NCBI RefSeq assembly: GCF_026168105.1
Contig: NZ_LBMW01000033.1
Coordinates: forward strand, 27,806-91,805
DNA: 64,000 bases
Reading direction: 5' to 3'
Source of the DNA: Streptomyces hygroscopicus
Lineage (GTDB): Bacteria; Actinomycetota; Actinomycetes; Streptomycetales; Streptomycetaceae
The notes beneath the pieces were generated by a model. It had not been told where the DNA came from. It searched no databases and saw nothing but the letters and a program-made list of their open reading frames with translations. Shown here piece after piece: positions 52,650-60,661 of the stretch (position 1 is its first letter; the number at the start of each line of letters is the position of its first letter). A program made the position numbers and the translations under genes.

Positions 52650-54038
52650 GTGGTCAGCACACCCCCAACGGCTTCTGCCGCGCCCGCAGCCAAGCGGGAC
52701 CGCACCCACTATCTCTACATCGCGGTGATCGTCGCGGTGATCTGCGGCATCGCCGTGGGCCTGGCCGCGCCCGACGTAGCGGTCCAACTCAAGCCGCTCG
52801 GCACGGGCTTTGTGAACCTGATCAAGATGATGATCTCGCCGATCATCTTCTGCACGATCGTGCTCGGCATCGGGTCGGTCCGGAAGGCCGCCAAGGTCGG
52901 TGCCGTCGGTGGTATCGCGCTCGGCTACTTCCTCGCGATGTCCCTGGTCGCGCTCGCCATCGGCCTGGTGGTCGGCAACGTCCTGCACCCCGGTGAAGGG
53001 CTGCACCTGACGAACGCGATCAAGCAGGCAGGGCACGCCCAGGTGTCGTCCGACGCGCTCCCGCCCGTCGACTTCGCGCTCTCGATCATCCCGGCGACCT
53101 TCGTCTCCGCGTTCACCGGCGGCCAGGTCCTGCAGACCCTGCTCGTCGCACTCCTCGCCGGCTTCGCTCTGCAGTCGATGGGTTCGGTCGGTGCCCCCGT
53201 GCTGCGCGGCATCGAGCACATCCAGCGGCTGGTCTTCCGCATCCTGTCCATGGTGATGTGGGCCGCGCCGATCGGTGCCTTCGGCGCGATCGCCGCCGTC
53301 ACGGGCTCGGCCGGCGTGGACGCGCTCAAGAGCCTCGCCGTGCTGATGCTCGGCTTCTACCTCACCTGCGTCCTGTTCGTCTTCGTCGTGCTCGGCGCGC
53401 TGCTGCGGGTCGTGGCGGGCCTGAACGTCTTCACGCTGCTGAAGTACCTCGGCCGTGAGTTCCTGCTCATCCTGTCCACGTCCTCCTCCGAGTCCGCCCT
53501 TCCGCGGCTCATCGCGAAGATGGAGCACCTGGGTGTCAGCAAGCCGGTGGTCGGCATCACCGTCCCGACCGGCTACTCCTTCAACCTCGACGGCACCATG
53601 ATCTACATGACGATGGCGTCGCTCTACATCGCCGACGCGCTGGGCACGCCGATGTCCGTCGGCGAGCAGATCCCGCTGCTGCTGTTCCTCCTGGTCGCCT
53701 CGAAGGGCGCGGCGGGTGTCAGCGGTGCCGGGCTCGCCACGCTGGCCGGTGGTCTCCAGTCGCACAAGCCCGCCCTGGTCGACGGCATCGGCCTGATCGT
53801 CGGCATCGACCGGTTCATGAGCGAGGCCCGCGCGCTGACCAACTTCGCGGGCAACGCCGTGGCCACCGTCCTGGTCGGCACCTGGACGAAGGAGATCGAC
53901 AAGGAGCGGGTGCGGCAGGTGCTCGCCGGACAGCTGCCGTTCGACGAGAAGACCCTGCTGGACGAGGCCCGGTCGGCCGCCCCTGCCGAGGCCGGGGCGC
54001 CCGGACAGAGCGGCGAGAAGGCGCTGGCCAAGGCCTGA
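52650..54038 (+). CDS. dctA: Dicarboxylate/cation symporter (DctA family)
   Basis: Membrane carrier of 462 residues in the SDF family, importing C4-dicarboxylates with H+ or Na+. Signatures: the serine-rich loop TSSSESALPRLIAKMEHLGV, VPTGYSFNLDGTMIYMTMASLYIA and GVSGAGLATLAGGL, then DRFMSEARALTNFAGNAVATVLV. I use the GTG at 52650 because GAGGAGGG ends 5 bases before it; the ATG at 52497 has no site and the added 51 residues are unlike a transporter. Divergent from the DcuSR-like genes. Confidence 0.93.
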   Translation: MVSTPPTASAAPAAKRDRTHYLYIAVIVAVICGIAVGLAAPDVAVQLKPLGTGFVNLIKMMISPIIFCTIVLGIGSVRKAAKVGAVGGIALGYFLAMSLVALAIGLVVGNVLHPGEGLHLTNAIKQAGHAQVSSDALPPVDFALSIIPATFVSAFTGGQVLQTLLVALLAGFALQSMGSVGAPVLRGIEHIQRLVFRILSMVMWAAPIGAFGAIAAVTGSAGVDALKSLAVLMLGFYLTCVLFVFVVLGALLRVVAGLNVFTLLKYLGREFLLILSTSSSESALPRLIAKMEHLGVSKPVVGITVPTGYSFNLDGTMIYMTMASLYIADALGTPMSVGEQIPLLLFLLVASKGAAGVSGAGLATLAGGLQSHKPALVDGIGLIVGIDRFMSEARALTNFAGNAVATVLVGTWTKEIDKERVRQVLAGQLPFDEKTLLDEARSAAPAEAGAPGQSGEKALAKA

Positions 54039-54124
54039 GCCCCGAGCCACCCCGTACTCCGGGCGGCCGGGCAGACCCCCGTCGCTCAGCCGCCCGGTCC
54101 ACAACCGCAGAAACCGCACCGGCA

Positions 54125-54164
54125 CCGAGCGGTCAGGCCGTCCCCCGGGGGCCTGACCGCTCGG
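54125..54164. terminator. Convergent terminator
   Basis: Perfect 15-base stem CCGAGCGGTCAGGCC / GGCCTGACCGCTCGG with a 10-base loop, between dctA and the converging TetR gene. Confidence 0.9.
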
Positions 54165-54205
54165 CCCGCTTTCCACGGGAGGTGGGGCCCGCTTCCCGGT
54201 CTGCG

Positions 54206-54814
54206 TCAGTCGCTCAGCTTCGCCACCAGCTCGGTGGCCCGCGCGGCGGGTACGCCCACCGTGGTGAGCAGCGTGACCGCGGCGGAGGGGCCCGCCTTCC
54301 GCGGCGCCAGGAGGCCGTCGTTCACCGCCTCCATCAGTGCGAACAGCTCCTGCTCGTGCACGTACGCCAGCGCCCGTGGCGGCAGCGGCGACGCGAACAC
54401 GCCCTGTTCCAGGCCCTGCGCCAGGATTCCGGCACACGCCTCGCGGACCGGTGCGAGACGCTCGCGGATCCCCTGCATGGTCACGCTGCGCTGGGCCAGC
54501 GCGACCAGGATCCGGTAGCGGTCGGCGACCTCCCACACCGCCAGCGTCGAGCGGGCCACCGCCTCCGCCGGGTCCGCGACGCCCTCGCGGCCCGCCGCGT
54601 GCGCCGCCGCGACCGCCTCCACCGCGCCGTCGACGAGCGTGCTGATCAGTGCCTCACGGCTCGGGAAGTGCCCGTACACCGTGCGCCGGACGACGCCCGC
54701 GGCGCGTGCGATCTGGTCCATGGACGCGTCGGGGTCGCGCAGCAGCTCGGCGAGCGCGACCTCCAGGATGCGGCGGCGGTTGGTGTCGGCCCGGCTGGCG
54801 TTACCCGTGGTCAT
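54206..54814 (-). CDS. TetR-family regulator of the MFS exporter
   Basis: Regulator of about 202 residues. HTH: LRDPDASMDQIARAAGVVRRTVYGHFPSREALISTLVDG. The ligand domain is helical and Ala-rich. I start at the ATG at 54814; another ATG at 54823 is possible, and neither has a good ribosome site. Divergent from the MFS gene at 54979 across a region with three copies of one operator, so it surely controls that exporter and itself. Confidence 0.9.
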   Translation of the reverse strand: MTTGNASRADTNRRRILEVALAELLRDPDASMDQIARAAGVVRRTVYGHFPSREALISTLVDGAVEAVAAAHAAGREGVADPAEAVARSTLAVWEVADRYRILVALAQRSVTMQGIRERLAPVREACAGILAQGLEQGVFASPLPPRALAYVHEQELFALMEAVNDGLLAPRKAGPSAAVTLLTTVGVPAARATELVAKLSD

Positions 54815-54879
54815 GGCTGCCATTCTGCACGGCCCTGCGGTGCTCCCGTACGCCACCGGGGGGCCTCCACGCCCTCCAT

Positions 54880-54942
54880 TTGCACAGTCATGTGCAACGG
54901 CGTACATTGCACATGGTTGTGCAAATGCACGCTGCTGTGCAA
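54880..54942. promoter_or_regulatory. Three TetR operators and MFS promoter
   Basis: Site 1 (54880-54897) TTGCACA-GTCA-TGTGCAA and site 2 (54907-54924) TTGCACA-TGGT-TGTGCAA are perfect. Site 3 (54925-54942) has a perfect right half and a left half matching at five of seven. Centres are 27 and 18 bases apart. TTGCAC (54880-54885) with TACATT (54903-54908) at 17-base spacing is a plausible MFS promoter covered by sites 1 and 2. Confidence 0.8.
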
Positions 54943-54978
54943 GTGGTGGGCACTGGAGAAGAGGAAGGCCCGTATCCC

Positions 54979-56694
54979 ATGCGTCTCGTCATGAACGAAC
55001 CGGTCGAGAGGATGGACCGGCCCTACGCCCGGCGCTGGTGGGCGCTGCTCGTGCTCTGCCTGAGCCTGCTGATCATCGTGATGGCCAACACCGCCCTCAC
55101 CGTCGCCGCACCCGACATGACCCAGGACCTCGGCCTGTCCAGCGCCGACCTGCAGTGGGTCATCGACGGTTACACCGTCCCCTACGCGGCCCTGATGCTG
55201 CTGCTCGGCGCCATCGGCGACAAGTACAGCCGGCGTGGCGCCCTCGTCCTCGGGCTCGTCGTCTTCGGAGGCGGGGCCGTCTTCGGCTACCTCGCCGACA
55301 GTGCCGCAACGGTCATCGCGGCCCGCGCGGTCATGGGCGTCGGCGCCGCGCTGATCATGCCCGCCACGCTGTCCCTCCTCGCCGCGACCTTCCCGCGCGC
55401 CGAGCGTGCCAAGGCGATCACCCTGTGGACCGCCACCGCGGGGCTTGCCATCGCGGCGGGTCCGCTGGTCGCCGGGGCGCTGCTGGCGCACCACGGCTGG
55501 TCGTCCACGTTCCTGATCAACGTGCCGATCGCCGCCCTCGCGATCGTCGGTGCCCTCGTCCTCGTACCGCCGTCCAGGGCCGCCCACCACGAGCGGATCG
55601 ACTACGTCGGCGGACTGCTGTCGGTCGTCTGGGTCGGCTCGCTCGTCTACATGATCATCGAGGGCCCGCACTTCGGCTGGGGCACCAAGGCGGTCACCGC
55701 GGCCGTGGTCGCGGGCGTCGGGCTCGTCCTGTTCGTCGCCCGGGAGCTTCGCCAACCGCGCCCGGTCCTCGACGTGCGCCGCTTCGCGCACCGCCGGTTC
55801 GCGGGCTCCAACCTCGCCGTCGCGCTGTTCTTCCTGGCGGTCTTCGGCGCCTTCTACTACCTCACCCAGCACCTCCAGTTCGTCCTCGGATACGACGCCC
55901 TGCAGACCGGAGTGCGGATGCTGCCGCTGGCCGGCGCGGTGTTCGTGGGCTCGGCGCTTACCGGGTACCTCACCCCGCGGATCGGTATGAAGATCACGGT
56001 GACCGCGGGCATGGTCGGCGGGACGGCGGCGCTGGCACTGCTCACCCGGGTCGGCCCCGGGTCCTCGTACGGCGACTTCGTGCTGCCCCTGGTGATCCTG
56101 GGCCTTGCGATCGGCCTCGCGCTCTCGCCCTGCACGGACGCGATCATGGGCGCCTTCCCGGAGTCGGAGCTGGGCGTCGGCGGCGCGGTCAACGACACCT
56201 CCCTGGAGCTCGGCGGCTCACTCGGCATCGCCATCCTCGGCTCGGTGCTGGCGAGTTCGTACTCCTCGCACCTGGCGGACGCCACGGCGGGCAGCAGGCT
56301 GCCGGCGCACGCGCTGACCACCGCGCAGGACTCCGTCGGCGCCGGATACGCGGTGGCGCAGGGCATCGGCGACAAGGCCCGGCAGCTCGCCGAGCAGGCC
56401 GCGCACGCGCAGAACGCCGAGCAGGCCGCCCGGCTCAGGGCGCAGGCCGACCAGCTCGCCCACGGCGCACGGCAGATGGCCGACGCCGTCGGCTCCTCAT
56501 TCGCGGACGCGGTCGCCCACACCAGCCTCGTCGGTGCGGTCGTCCTCGGGATCGGCACCGTGCTCGTCGCGGTGCTGCTGCCCCGCAAGGGGCGTCCCAC
56601 CGAGGCGGAGGACCAGGCCGAGAACGGGAGTTCGCGGGCTCCGGAGCCCACTGACCTCCCGCGGAACCCCGCCCCCTGGACCTACGTCTCGTAG
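54979..56694 (+). CDS. DHA2-family MFS drug exporter
   Basis: Membrane protein of 571 residues, 14 predicted helices. Typical DHA2/EmrB-QacA motifs: LQWVIDGYTVPYAALMLLLGAIGDKYSRR, GVGAALIMPATLSLLAATFPRAERAKAI and the middle GYDALQTGVRMLPLAGAVF. A long Ala/Gln-rich loop between helices 13 and 14 (LAEQAAHAQNAEQAARLRAQ) is predicted outside the membrane. The ATG at 54979 follows GAGGAAGG by 10 bases; an ATG at 54991 is an alternative. Controlled by the divergent TetR. Confidence 0.92.
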   Translation: MRLVMNEPVERMDRPYARRWWALLVLCLSLLIIVMANTALTVAAPDMTQDLGLSSADLQWVIDGYTVPYAALMLLLGAIGDKYSRRGALVLGLVVFGGGAVFGYLADSAATVIAARAVMGVGAALIMPATLSLLAATFPRAERAKAITLWTATAGLAIAAGPLVAGALLAHHGWSSTFLINVPIAALAIVGALVLVPPSRAAHHERIDYVGGLLSVVWVGSLVYMIIEGPHFGWGTKAVTAAVVAGVGLVLFVARELRQPRPVLDVRRFAHRRFAGSNLAVALFFLAVFGAFYYLTQHLQFVLGYDALQTGVRMLPLAGAVFVGSALTGYLTPRIGMKITVTAGMVGGTAALALLTRVGPGSSYGDFVLPLVILGLAIGLALSPCTDAIMGAFPESELGVGGAVNDTSLELGGSLGIAILGSVLASSYSSHLADATAGSRLPAHALTTAQDSVGAGYAVAQGIGDKARQLAEQAAHAQNAEQAARLRAQADQLAHGARQMADAVGSSFADAVAHTSLVGAVVLGIGTVLVAVLLPRKGRPTEAEDQAENGSSRAPEPTDLPRNPAPWTYVS

Positions 56695-56757
56695 GACATG
56701 CACTACCGTGCCGTGCCGGACGACCGGCACGGCACCTTCATCGGGAGGCACGGGGGT

Positions 56758-57531
56758 ATGAAGATCGACTGGGACCGACGTCACTGCGCGCGCCGCGGGC
56801 ATGTGACCTATGCGCCCGACGACTCCCGGCTGCGGCTGCGGCTGCACGCCCAGACGGCGGTCGGGGACGCGTGGCGCTGCCTGCGCTGCGGCGACTTCGT
56901 GCTCGGCGAGCCGCACGGCTCGGGACCGGCCGCCGAGGCGCCGCTCGTGCCGCGCGGCAAGGTGCTGCGGGACCTGTTCATCCTGCGCTTCCTGGCGATC
57001 GAACGAGCCGTGCGCGGCGTGTTCATCGTGCTGGTCGCGGTGGCCGTGTGGAAGTTCAGCAACAGCCAGGACGCGGTGCGGCGGCTCTTCAACGAGTACC
57101 TGGACGTGCTCCGGCCCGTCTTCCGCCACTTCCACTACGACCTCGACAACTCGCCCGTGGTCGGCACCATCCAGAAGACCTTCGGCTACAAGCACTCCAC
57201 GCTCGTCCTGGTCGCCGCGCTGCTGCTGGCGTACGCGCTGATCGAGCTGGTCGAGGCGGTCGGGCTCTGGTACGCCAAGCGGTGGGCGGAGTACCTGACG
57301 GTCGTGGCCACCGCGGCCTTCCTCCCGCTGGAAATCTACGAACTCACCGAGCACGTCAGCGGGTTGAAGATCGCCACGCTGATCCTCAACATCCTCGCGG
57401 TCCTCTACATCGCGATCGCCAAGCGGCTGTTCGGGCTGCGCGGCGGACGCAAGGCCTTCGAGGAGGAGCGGCGAAGCGCGTCGCTGCTGGAGGTCGAGGA
57501 GTCGGCCGGGCTCGAGGTCACCGCGGGATAA
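56758..57531 (+). CDS. DUF2127-family membrane protein
   Basis: Protein of 257 residues: a cytosolic N-terminus with a CLRCGDFVLGEPHG pair of cysteines (possible metal site), then four hydrophobic helices. VRGVFIVLVAVAVWKFSNS, STLVLVAALLLAYALIELVEAVGLWYAKRWAEYLTVVATAAFLPLEIYEL and IATLILNILAVLYIAIAKRLFG fit the DUF2127 pattern, including the AxRWAE-like turn. I start at the ATG at 56758 (GGAGGCACGGGGGT upstream), 20 codons inside the longest frame. Function unknown. Confidence 0.8.
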   Translation: MKIDWDRRHCARRGHVTYAPDDSRLRLRLHAQTAVGDAWRCLRCGDFVLGEPHGSGPAAEAPLVPRGKVLRDLFILRFLAIERAVRGVFIVLVAVAVWKFSNSQDAVRRLFNEYLDVLRPVFRHFHYDLDNSPVVGTIQKTFGYKHSTLVLVAALLLAYALIELVEAVGLWYAKRWAEYLTVVATAAFLPLEIYELTEHVSGLKIATLILNILAVLYIAIAKRLFGLRGGRKAFEEERRSASLLEVEESAGLEVTAG

Positions 57532-58135
57532 GGGACCCCGGCCCTCGGCTACGGGACCTGCCGCGCCCGCCGGGCGCGCCAGGTCCCAGCGGGCCCGCGG
57601 CCTTGACCGTGCGCAGCACCGGCGCCGACTCCAGCGTCCGGATCGCGTCCAGGGCGCCCGGACGGCGGGTCAGGTAGTCGTGCAGCGCGGACGGGTCGGG
57701 GCACAGCGCCTGGGCCACCAGGTTCGTGGTCCCGGTCGTCGCTGCGACGAACGCCAGTTCGTCATGGTCGGCGAGCGCCCGTGCCACCTCGTCCAGATGT
57801 GCGGGGGCGACCGACATTCACAGCAGCGCCTGGGCCGTCGCGCCCAGCAGCGTGTCGTTCAGGTCGACGTCGAAGAAGAGCGCCCCGGCCGCCTGGAGTC
57901 CGGTGAGCCGACGGGCGACCGTGGCGGGCGACCAGCCGGTGACCTGCGCCAGTTCGGCGTGGCTCGCCCGGCCGTCCCGCCCCAGCGCCTCCAGCAGGGC
58001 CGCGTCGGCGTCGGTGGCGGGCGGGTGGGCTCCGATCCGCCCGTGCGCGGCCGCAGTCGCCGTATCTGCTCCGCGCTCAGGACCGCCGCCCGGCCGCGCC
58101 AGGCCGTCGGCACGCACGGATACACGGGGTGCGTG
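57518..58135 (-). pseudogene. Decayed Lrp/AsnC-family regulator
   Basis: Remnant of a two-part Lrp-type regulator. Three parts are still readable. They are a linker AWRGRAAVLSAEQIRRLRP (about 58060-58120), then, after a frameshift near 58030-58060, the second HTH (DADAALLEALGRDGRASHAELAQVTGWSPATVARRL, to 57818), then past an in-frame TGA at 57818-57820 the effector domain MSVAPAHLDEVARALADHDELAFVAATTGTTNLVAQ. The TGA stands where homologues have a Trp codon. The first half of the gene is missing and is replaced by an MFS fragment. Confidence 0.8.
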
Positions 58136-58480
58136 TGCTGCACGCGGGGCTCGGTGTGCTGCTCGCCGGGGTGCTGGGAGCCGTCGCGGTGTACGCCGGG
58201 GTCCCGGACGGCCGCTGTCCGTGGCCGCTGCTGCCCGTGCTCGCCGTATGCGGTCCCGGGCAGGGGCTGTTCTCGGTGCCGTTCTTCACCGCGGCGCTGC
58301 ACCGCGTGCGCCCGCACGAGACCGGCTCGGCGGCCGGGCTCCTCAACGCCGTGCAGCTGCTCGGGTCCACGCTCGGGGTCGCCTTGCTCGGCAGTGTGCT
58401 CTTCGCCCGGGGCGCGGGTGCGGCATTCGGCACGGCGGCCCTGCTGCCGGTGGCCACAGGGGTGGCCGACGCCCTCATGA
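58129..58480 (+). pseudogene. 3' fragment of an MFS transporter gene
   Basis: About 110 residues of MFS sequence, equal to the last four helices of a DHA2-type protein: LHAGLGVLLAGVLGAVAVYAG, AVCGPGQGLFSVPFFTAALHRVRPHETGSAAGLLNAVQLLGSTLGVALLGSVLFARG. It has no start region of its own and begins in the decayed Lrp region. The MFS and Lrp genes were presumably divergent neighbours; one deletion took the 5' halves of both and fused the rests. Confidence 0.8.
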
Positions 58481-59626
58481 CACCTCGGCCGCGTACCGCC
58501 AGAAGCCGCGCATCAGAGCGGTCGGGGTCGGGTTCTCCATCGCGCGCTGGGTGAGCAGGATCGCGACCGTGCCGGTGGCCGGGGAGAGGTGCCCGGTGGT
58601 GCCGGTGCCCCCGACCCAGCCGTAGCGGCCCGGAACGGTCCACGGGTCGGTGGTCTCGATGTCGACCGAACCGCCGTAGCCCCAGCCCTGGCCCTCCAGG
58701 AACAGCGCACCGATCTCGCGCTGTTCCGCGGTGAGATGGTCGGTGGTCATCCGGCGCACCGACTCCGCGGACAGGATGCGGCGCCCGCCGGGCGCCTTCC
58801 CGTCGGCCAGCAGCATCCGGGCGAAGGCCAGCCAGTCGGCGGCCGTGGAGACGAGGCCGCCACCGCCGGACGGGAACGCCGGAAGGCTGCTCCAGGCGCC
58901 GTCGGGGGTGTCGGCGAGCTCCAGACCGCCGGAGCCGTCGGGGCGGTAGGCGGTGGTGAACCGGTTGCGCTCAGCGGCCGGCACCTCGAAGGCGGTGTCG
59001 GTCATGCCGAGCGGCTCGAGGATCCGCTCGGCCAGGAATTCGGGCAGAGGCCTCCCGCTCGCGCGGGAGGCCAGCACGCCCTGGAGGTCCGAGCAGGTGC
59101 CGTAGAGCCAGGCCTCGCCCGGCTGGTAGAGCAGCGGGAGGCGGGCCAGGTCCCCGACCCAGGTGTCCGGGTCGGGGAGGCTGCGGGGGTCACGGCCGTC
59201 CTTCTGGACGGTGAACAGGGCCTGGACCTGGGGGAGGGAGAAGTCGGAGGGGAAGCCGTACCCGGCGCGGGAGGTCAGCAGGTCGTGGACGACGATCGGG
59301 CGGCCGGCGGGGACCACGTCGTCGAGGGGACTCGCGGGGGTGCGGACGACGGTCGGCCGCGCCAGCTCCGGGAGCCACGGGGCGACGGGGGAGTCCAGCG
59401 CGATGGTGCCGTCCTCGACGAGCGTCATGACGGCGGCGGCCATCACGGGCTTGGTGAGAGAGGCGATACGGAACAGGGCGTTGGGTGGCATCGGGGCGCC
59501 GCCTTCGGCGTCGAGGTAGCCGACCGCCGCGGTTTCCGTGCGGCCGTGGAGGTCCACCAGGGCAACGGCCCCCGGGGCCCAGCCCTCGTCGATGTACGTC
59601 TGGAGGAGGTGGTGCAGGGTGGTCAT
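58475..59626 (-). CDS. Serine hydrolase (beta-lactamase family)
   Basis: Protein of 383 residues of the Beta-lactamase (class C/DD-peptidase-like) superfamily. The catalytic SxxK is SLTK in LFRIASLTKPVMAAAVMTLVEDG; a YGT-C-S motif (AWLYGTCSDLQG) stands in the second-motif place and GGTGTTG near the C-terminus replaces KTG. No clear signal peptide, so probably cytoplasmic, as for many esterase-like members. I start at the ATG at 59626; the longer frame to 59761 adds unrelated residues. Convergent with the MFS fragment. Confidence 0.85.
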   Translation of the reverse strand: MTTLHHLLQTYIDEGWAPGAVALVDLHGRTETAAVGYLDAEGGAPMPPNALFRIASLTKPVMAAAVMTLVEDGTIALDSPVAPWLPELARPTVVRTPASPLDDVVPAGRPIVVHDLLTSRAGYGFPSDFSLPQVQALFTVQKDGRDPRSLPDPDTWVGDLARLPLLYQPGEAWLYGTCSDLQGVLASRASGRPLPEFLAERILEPLGMTDTAFEVPAAERNRFTTAYRPDGSGGLELADTPDGAWSSLPAFPSGGGGLVSTAADWLAFARMLLADGKAPGGRRILSAESVRRMTTDHLTAEQREIGALFLEGQGWGYGGSVDIETTDPWTVPGRYGWVGGTGTTGHLSPATGTVAILLTQRAMENPTPTALMRGFWRYAAEVS

Positions 59627-59740
59627 GGGTCCGTCCGCCTTCGTCGGGTGCTCTCGTGGACGAGACTGCCGGGACGCGGCGCAATCATCGGTGAGCGCGG
59701 GGTGGATGTCGCGCGCGGCTGCGCCCCGGACCCGGTGGTG

Positions 59741-59771
59741 TTGCCCTGACGTCGGCGTCAAGGATTACGGT
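59741..59771 (+). promoter_or_regulatory. MerR-type promoter with long spacer and dyad
   Basis: TTGCCC (59741-59746) and TACGGT (59766-59771) are 19 bases apart, as in MerR-regulated promoters. Between them CCTGACGTCGGCGTCAAGG (59745-59763) is a dyad broken only near its ends and centre. Transcription would begin at or next to the ATG at 59779, so the mRNA is probably leaderless. Confidence 0.7.
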
Positions 59772-59778
59772 CGTGTGC

Positions 59779-60207
59779 ATGCGAATCGGCGAGCTGGCGG
59801 CGCGGGCCGGAACCACCGCGCGCACCCTGCGGTACTACGAGTCACGGGGGCTGCTGCCCGGGCGCCGCACCGGCAACGGGTACCGCACGTACGACGAGCG
59901 CGACCTGAAGCTGCTGCGGCAGATCCGGACGCTGCAGGACTTCGGGTTCGACCTGGAGGAGACCCGCCCCTTCGTGGAGTGTCTGAGGGCCGGGCACCCG
60001 GAGGGCGACTCGTGCCCGGCGTCGCTCGCGGTCTACCGCCGCAAGCTGGACGAACTCGACGTGCTGATCGGTGAGTTGCAGTCGGTGCGGGCGAAGGTCG
60101 GCGCGCAGTTGGCGAAGGCGGAGCAGGCGCGCGAGGCGCTGGCGGCCGATGCGGCGGTTCCGGGGGGTCCGGAACCGGTGTGCGAACTGGGAGGGCAGGA
60201 GCTGTGA
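59779..60207 (+). CDS. MerR-family redox or metal-responsive regulator
   Basis: Regulator of 142 residues. N-terminal HTH: RIGELAARAGTTARTLRYYESRGLLPGRRTGNGYRTYDERDL; then a dimerisation helix. Cysteines occur in ECLRAGHPEGDSCPAS and near the C-terminus (PVCELGG), which suggests thiol or metal sensing, though the spacing is not the SoxR Fe-S pattern. It drives its own promoter with a 19-base spacer and is translationally coupled to the thioredoxin (GTGA overlap), so a redox role is likely. GTG 59773 is an alternative start. Confidence 0.88.
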   Translation: MRIGELAARAGTTARTLRYYESRGLLPGRRTGNGYRTYDERDLKLLRQIRTLQDFGFDLEETRPFVECLRAGHPEGDSCPASLAVYRRKLDELDVLIGELQSVRAKVGAQLAKAEQAREALAADAAVPGGPEPVCELGGQEL

Positions 60208-60536
60208 TCAGGGCAGCAGGCGTGGCCGAGGTGACGGACGCGGACTTCGAGACGGAGGTGATCGGGGCGGAACTGCCCGTGCTGGTGGAGTTCACCGCCG
60301 ACTGGTGCCCGCCGTGCCGGCAGATGGGTCCGGTGCTCAGCGCCCTGGCCGCCGAGGAGGACGGCCGGGTCAAGGTGGTCCAGCTGGACGTGGACACCAA
60401 TCCGGACACCACGAATGCGTACAAGGTGCTGTCGATGCCCACGTTCATGGTCTTCCGCGGAGGTGAGCCCGTGCGGTCGATGGTGGGGGCGCGTCCCAAG
60501 CGGCGGCTGCTGGAGGAGCTGTCGGACGTGCTGTAG
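60204..60536 (+). CDS. Thioredoxin
   Basis: Redox protein of 110 residues. Active site W-C35-P-P-C38 in VLVEFTADWCPPCRQMGPVL, the cis-Pro in MPTFMVFRGGE and the C-terminal helix RRLLEELSDVL. Note CPPC, unlike the CGPC of standard thioredoxin, which shifts redox potential upwards. The GTG start overlaps the merR stop; AGGAG is upstream. It is presumably induced by its MerR regulator. One of two thioredoxin-fold proteins in the window, after the one at 38421. Confidence 0.93.
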   Translation: MIRAAGVAEVTDADFETEVIGAELPVLVEFTADWCPPCRQMGPVLSALAAEEDGRVKVVQLDVDTNPDTTNAYKVLSMPTFMVFRGGEPVRSMVGARPKRRLLEELSDVL

Positions 60537-60562
60537 TCCGTGGATCCCGCCGGACAGAAGAA

Positions 60563-60590
60563 ATCCCCTCGGCAATTGCACCGAGGGGAT
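60563..60590 (+). terminator. Terminator of the MerR-thioredoxin operon
   Basis: Perfect 10-base stem ATCCCCTCGG / CCGAGGGGAT with an 8-base loop, followed by CTCTTT. Confidence 0.9.
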
Positions 60591-60661
60591 CTCTTTGCGT
60601 ATATTCAATGGTTCGCGACTTCACCTGAATTCAGTCGCGGGAAGTTCAGTGAGCACAGTAT

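Noticed and set aside
54649..54978. Upstream extension of the MFS frame
   Set aside because: It crosses the operators and the divergent TetR gene and is Arg/Pro-rich; the ATG at 54979 is supported.
60591..60661. Rifamycin-associated element before the HelD-like gene
   Set aside because: No matching GGGGCTTGC-type palindrome is present here; only the unrelated CTGAATTCAG.
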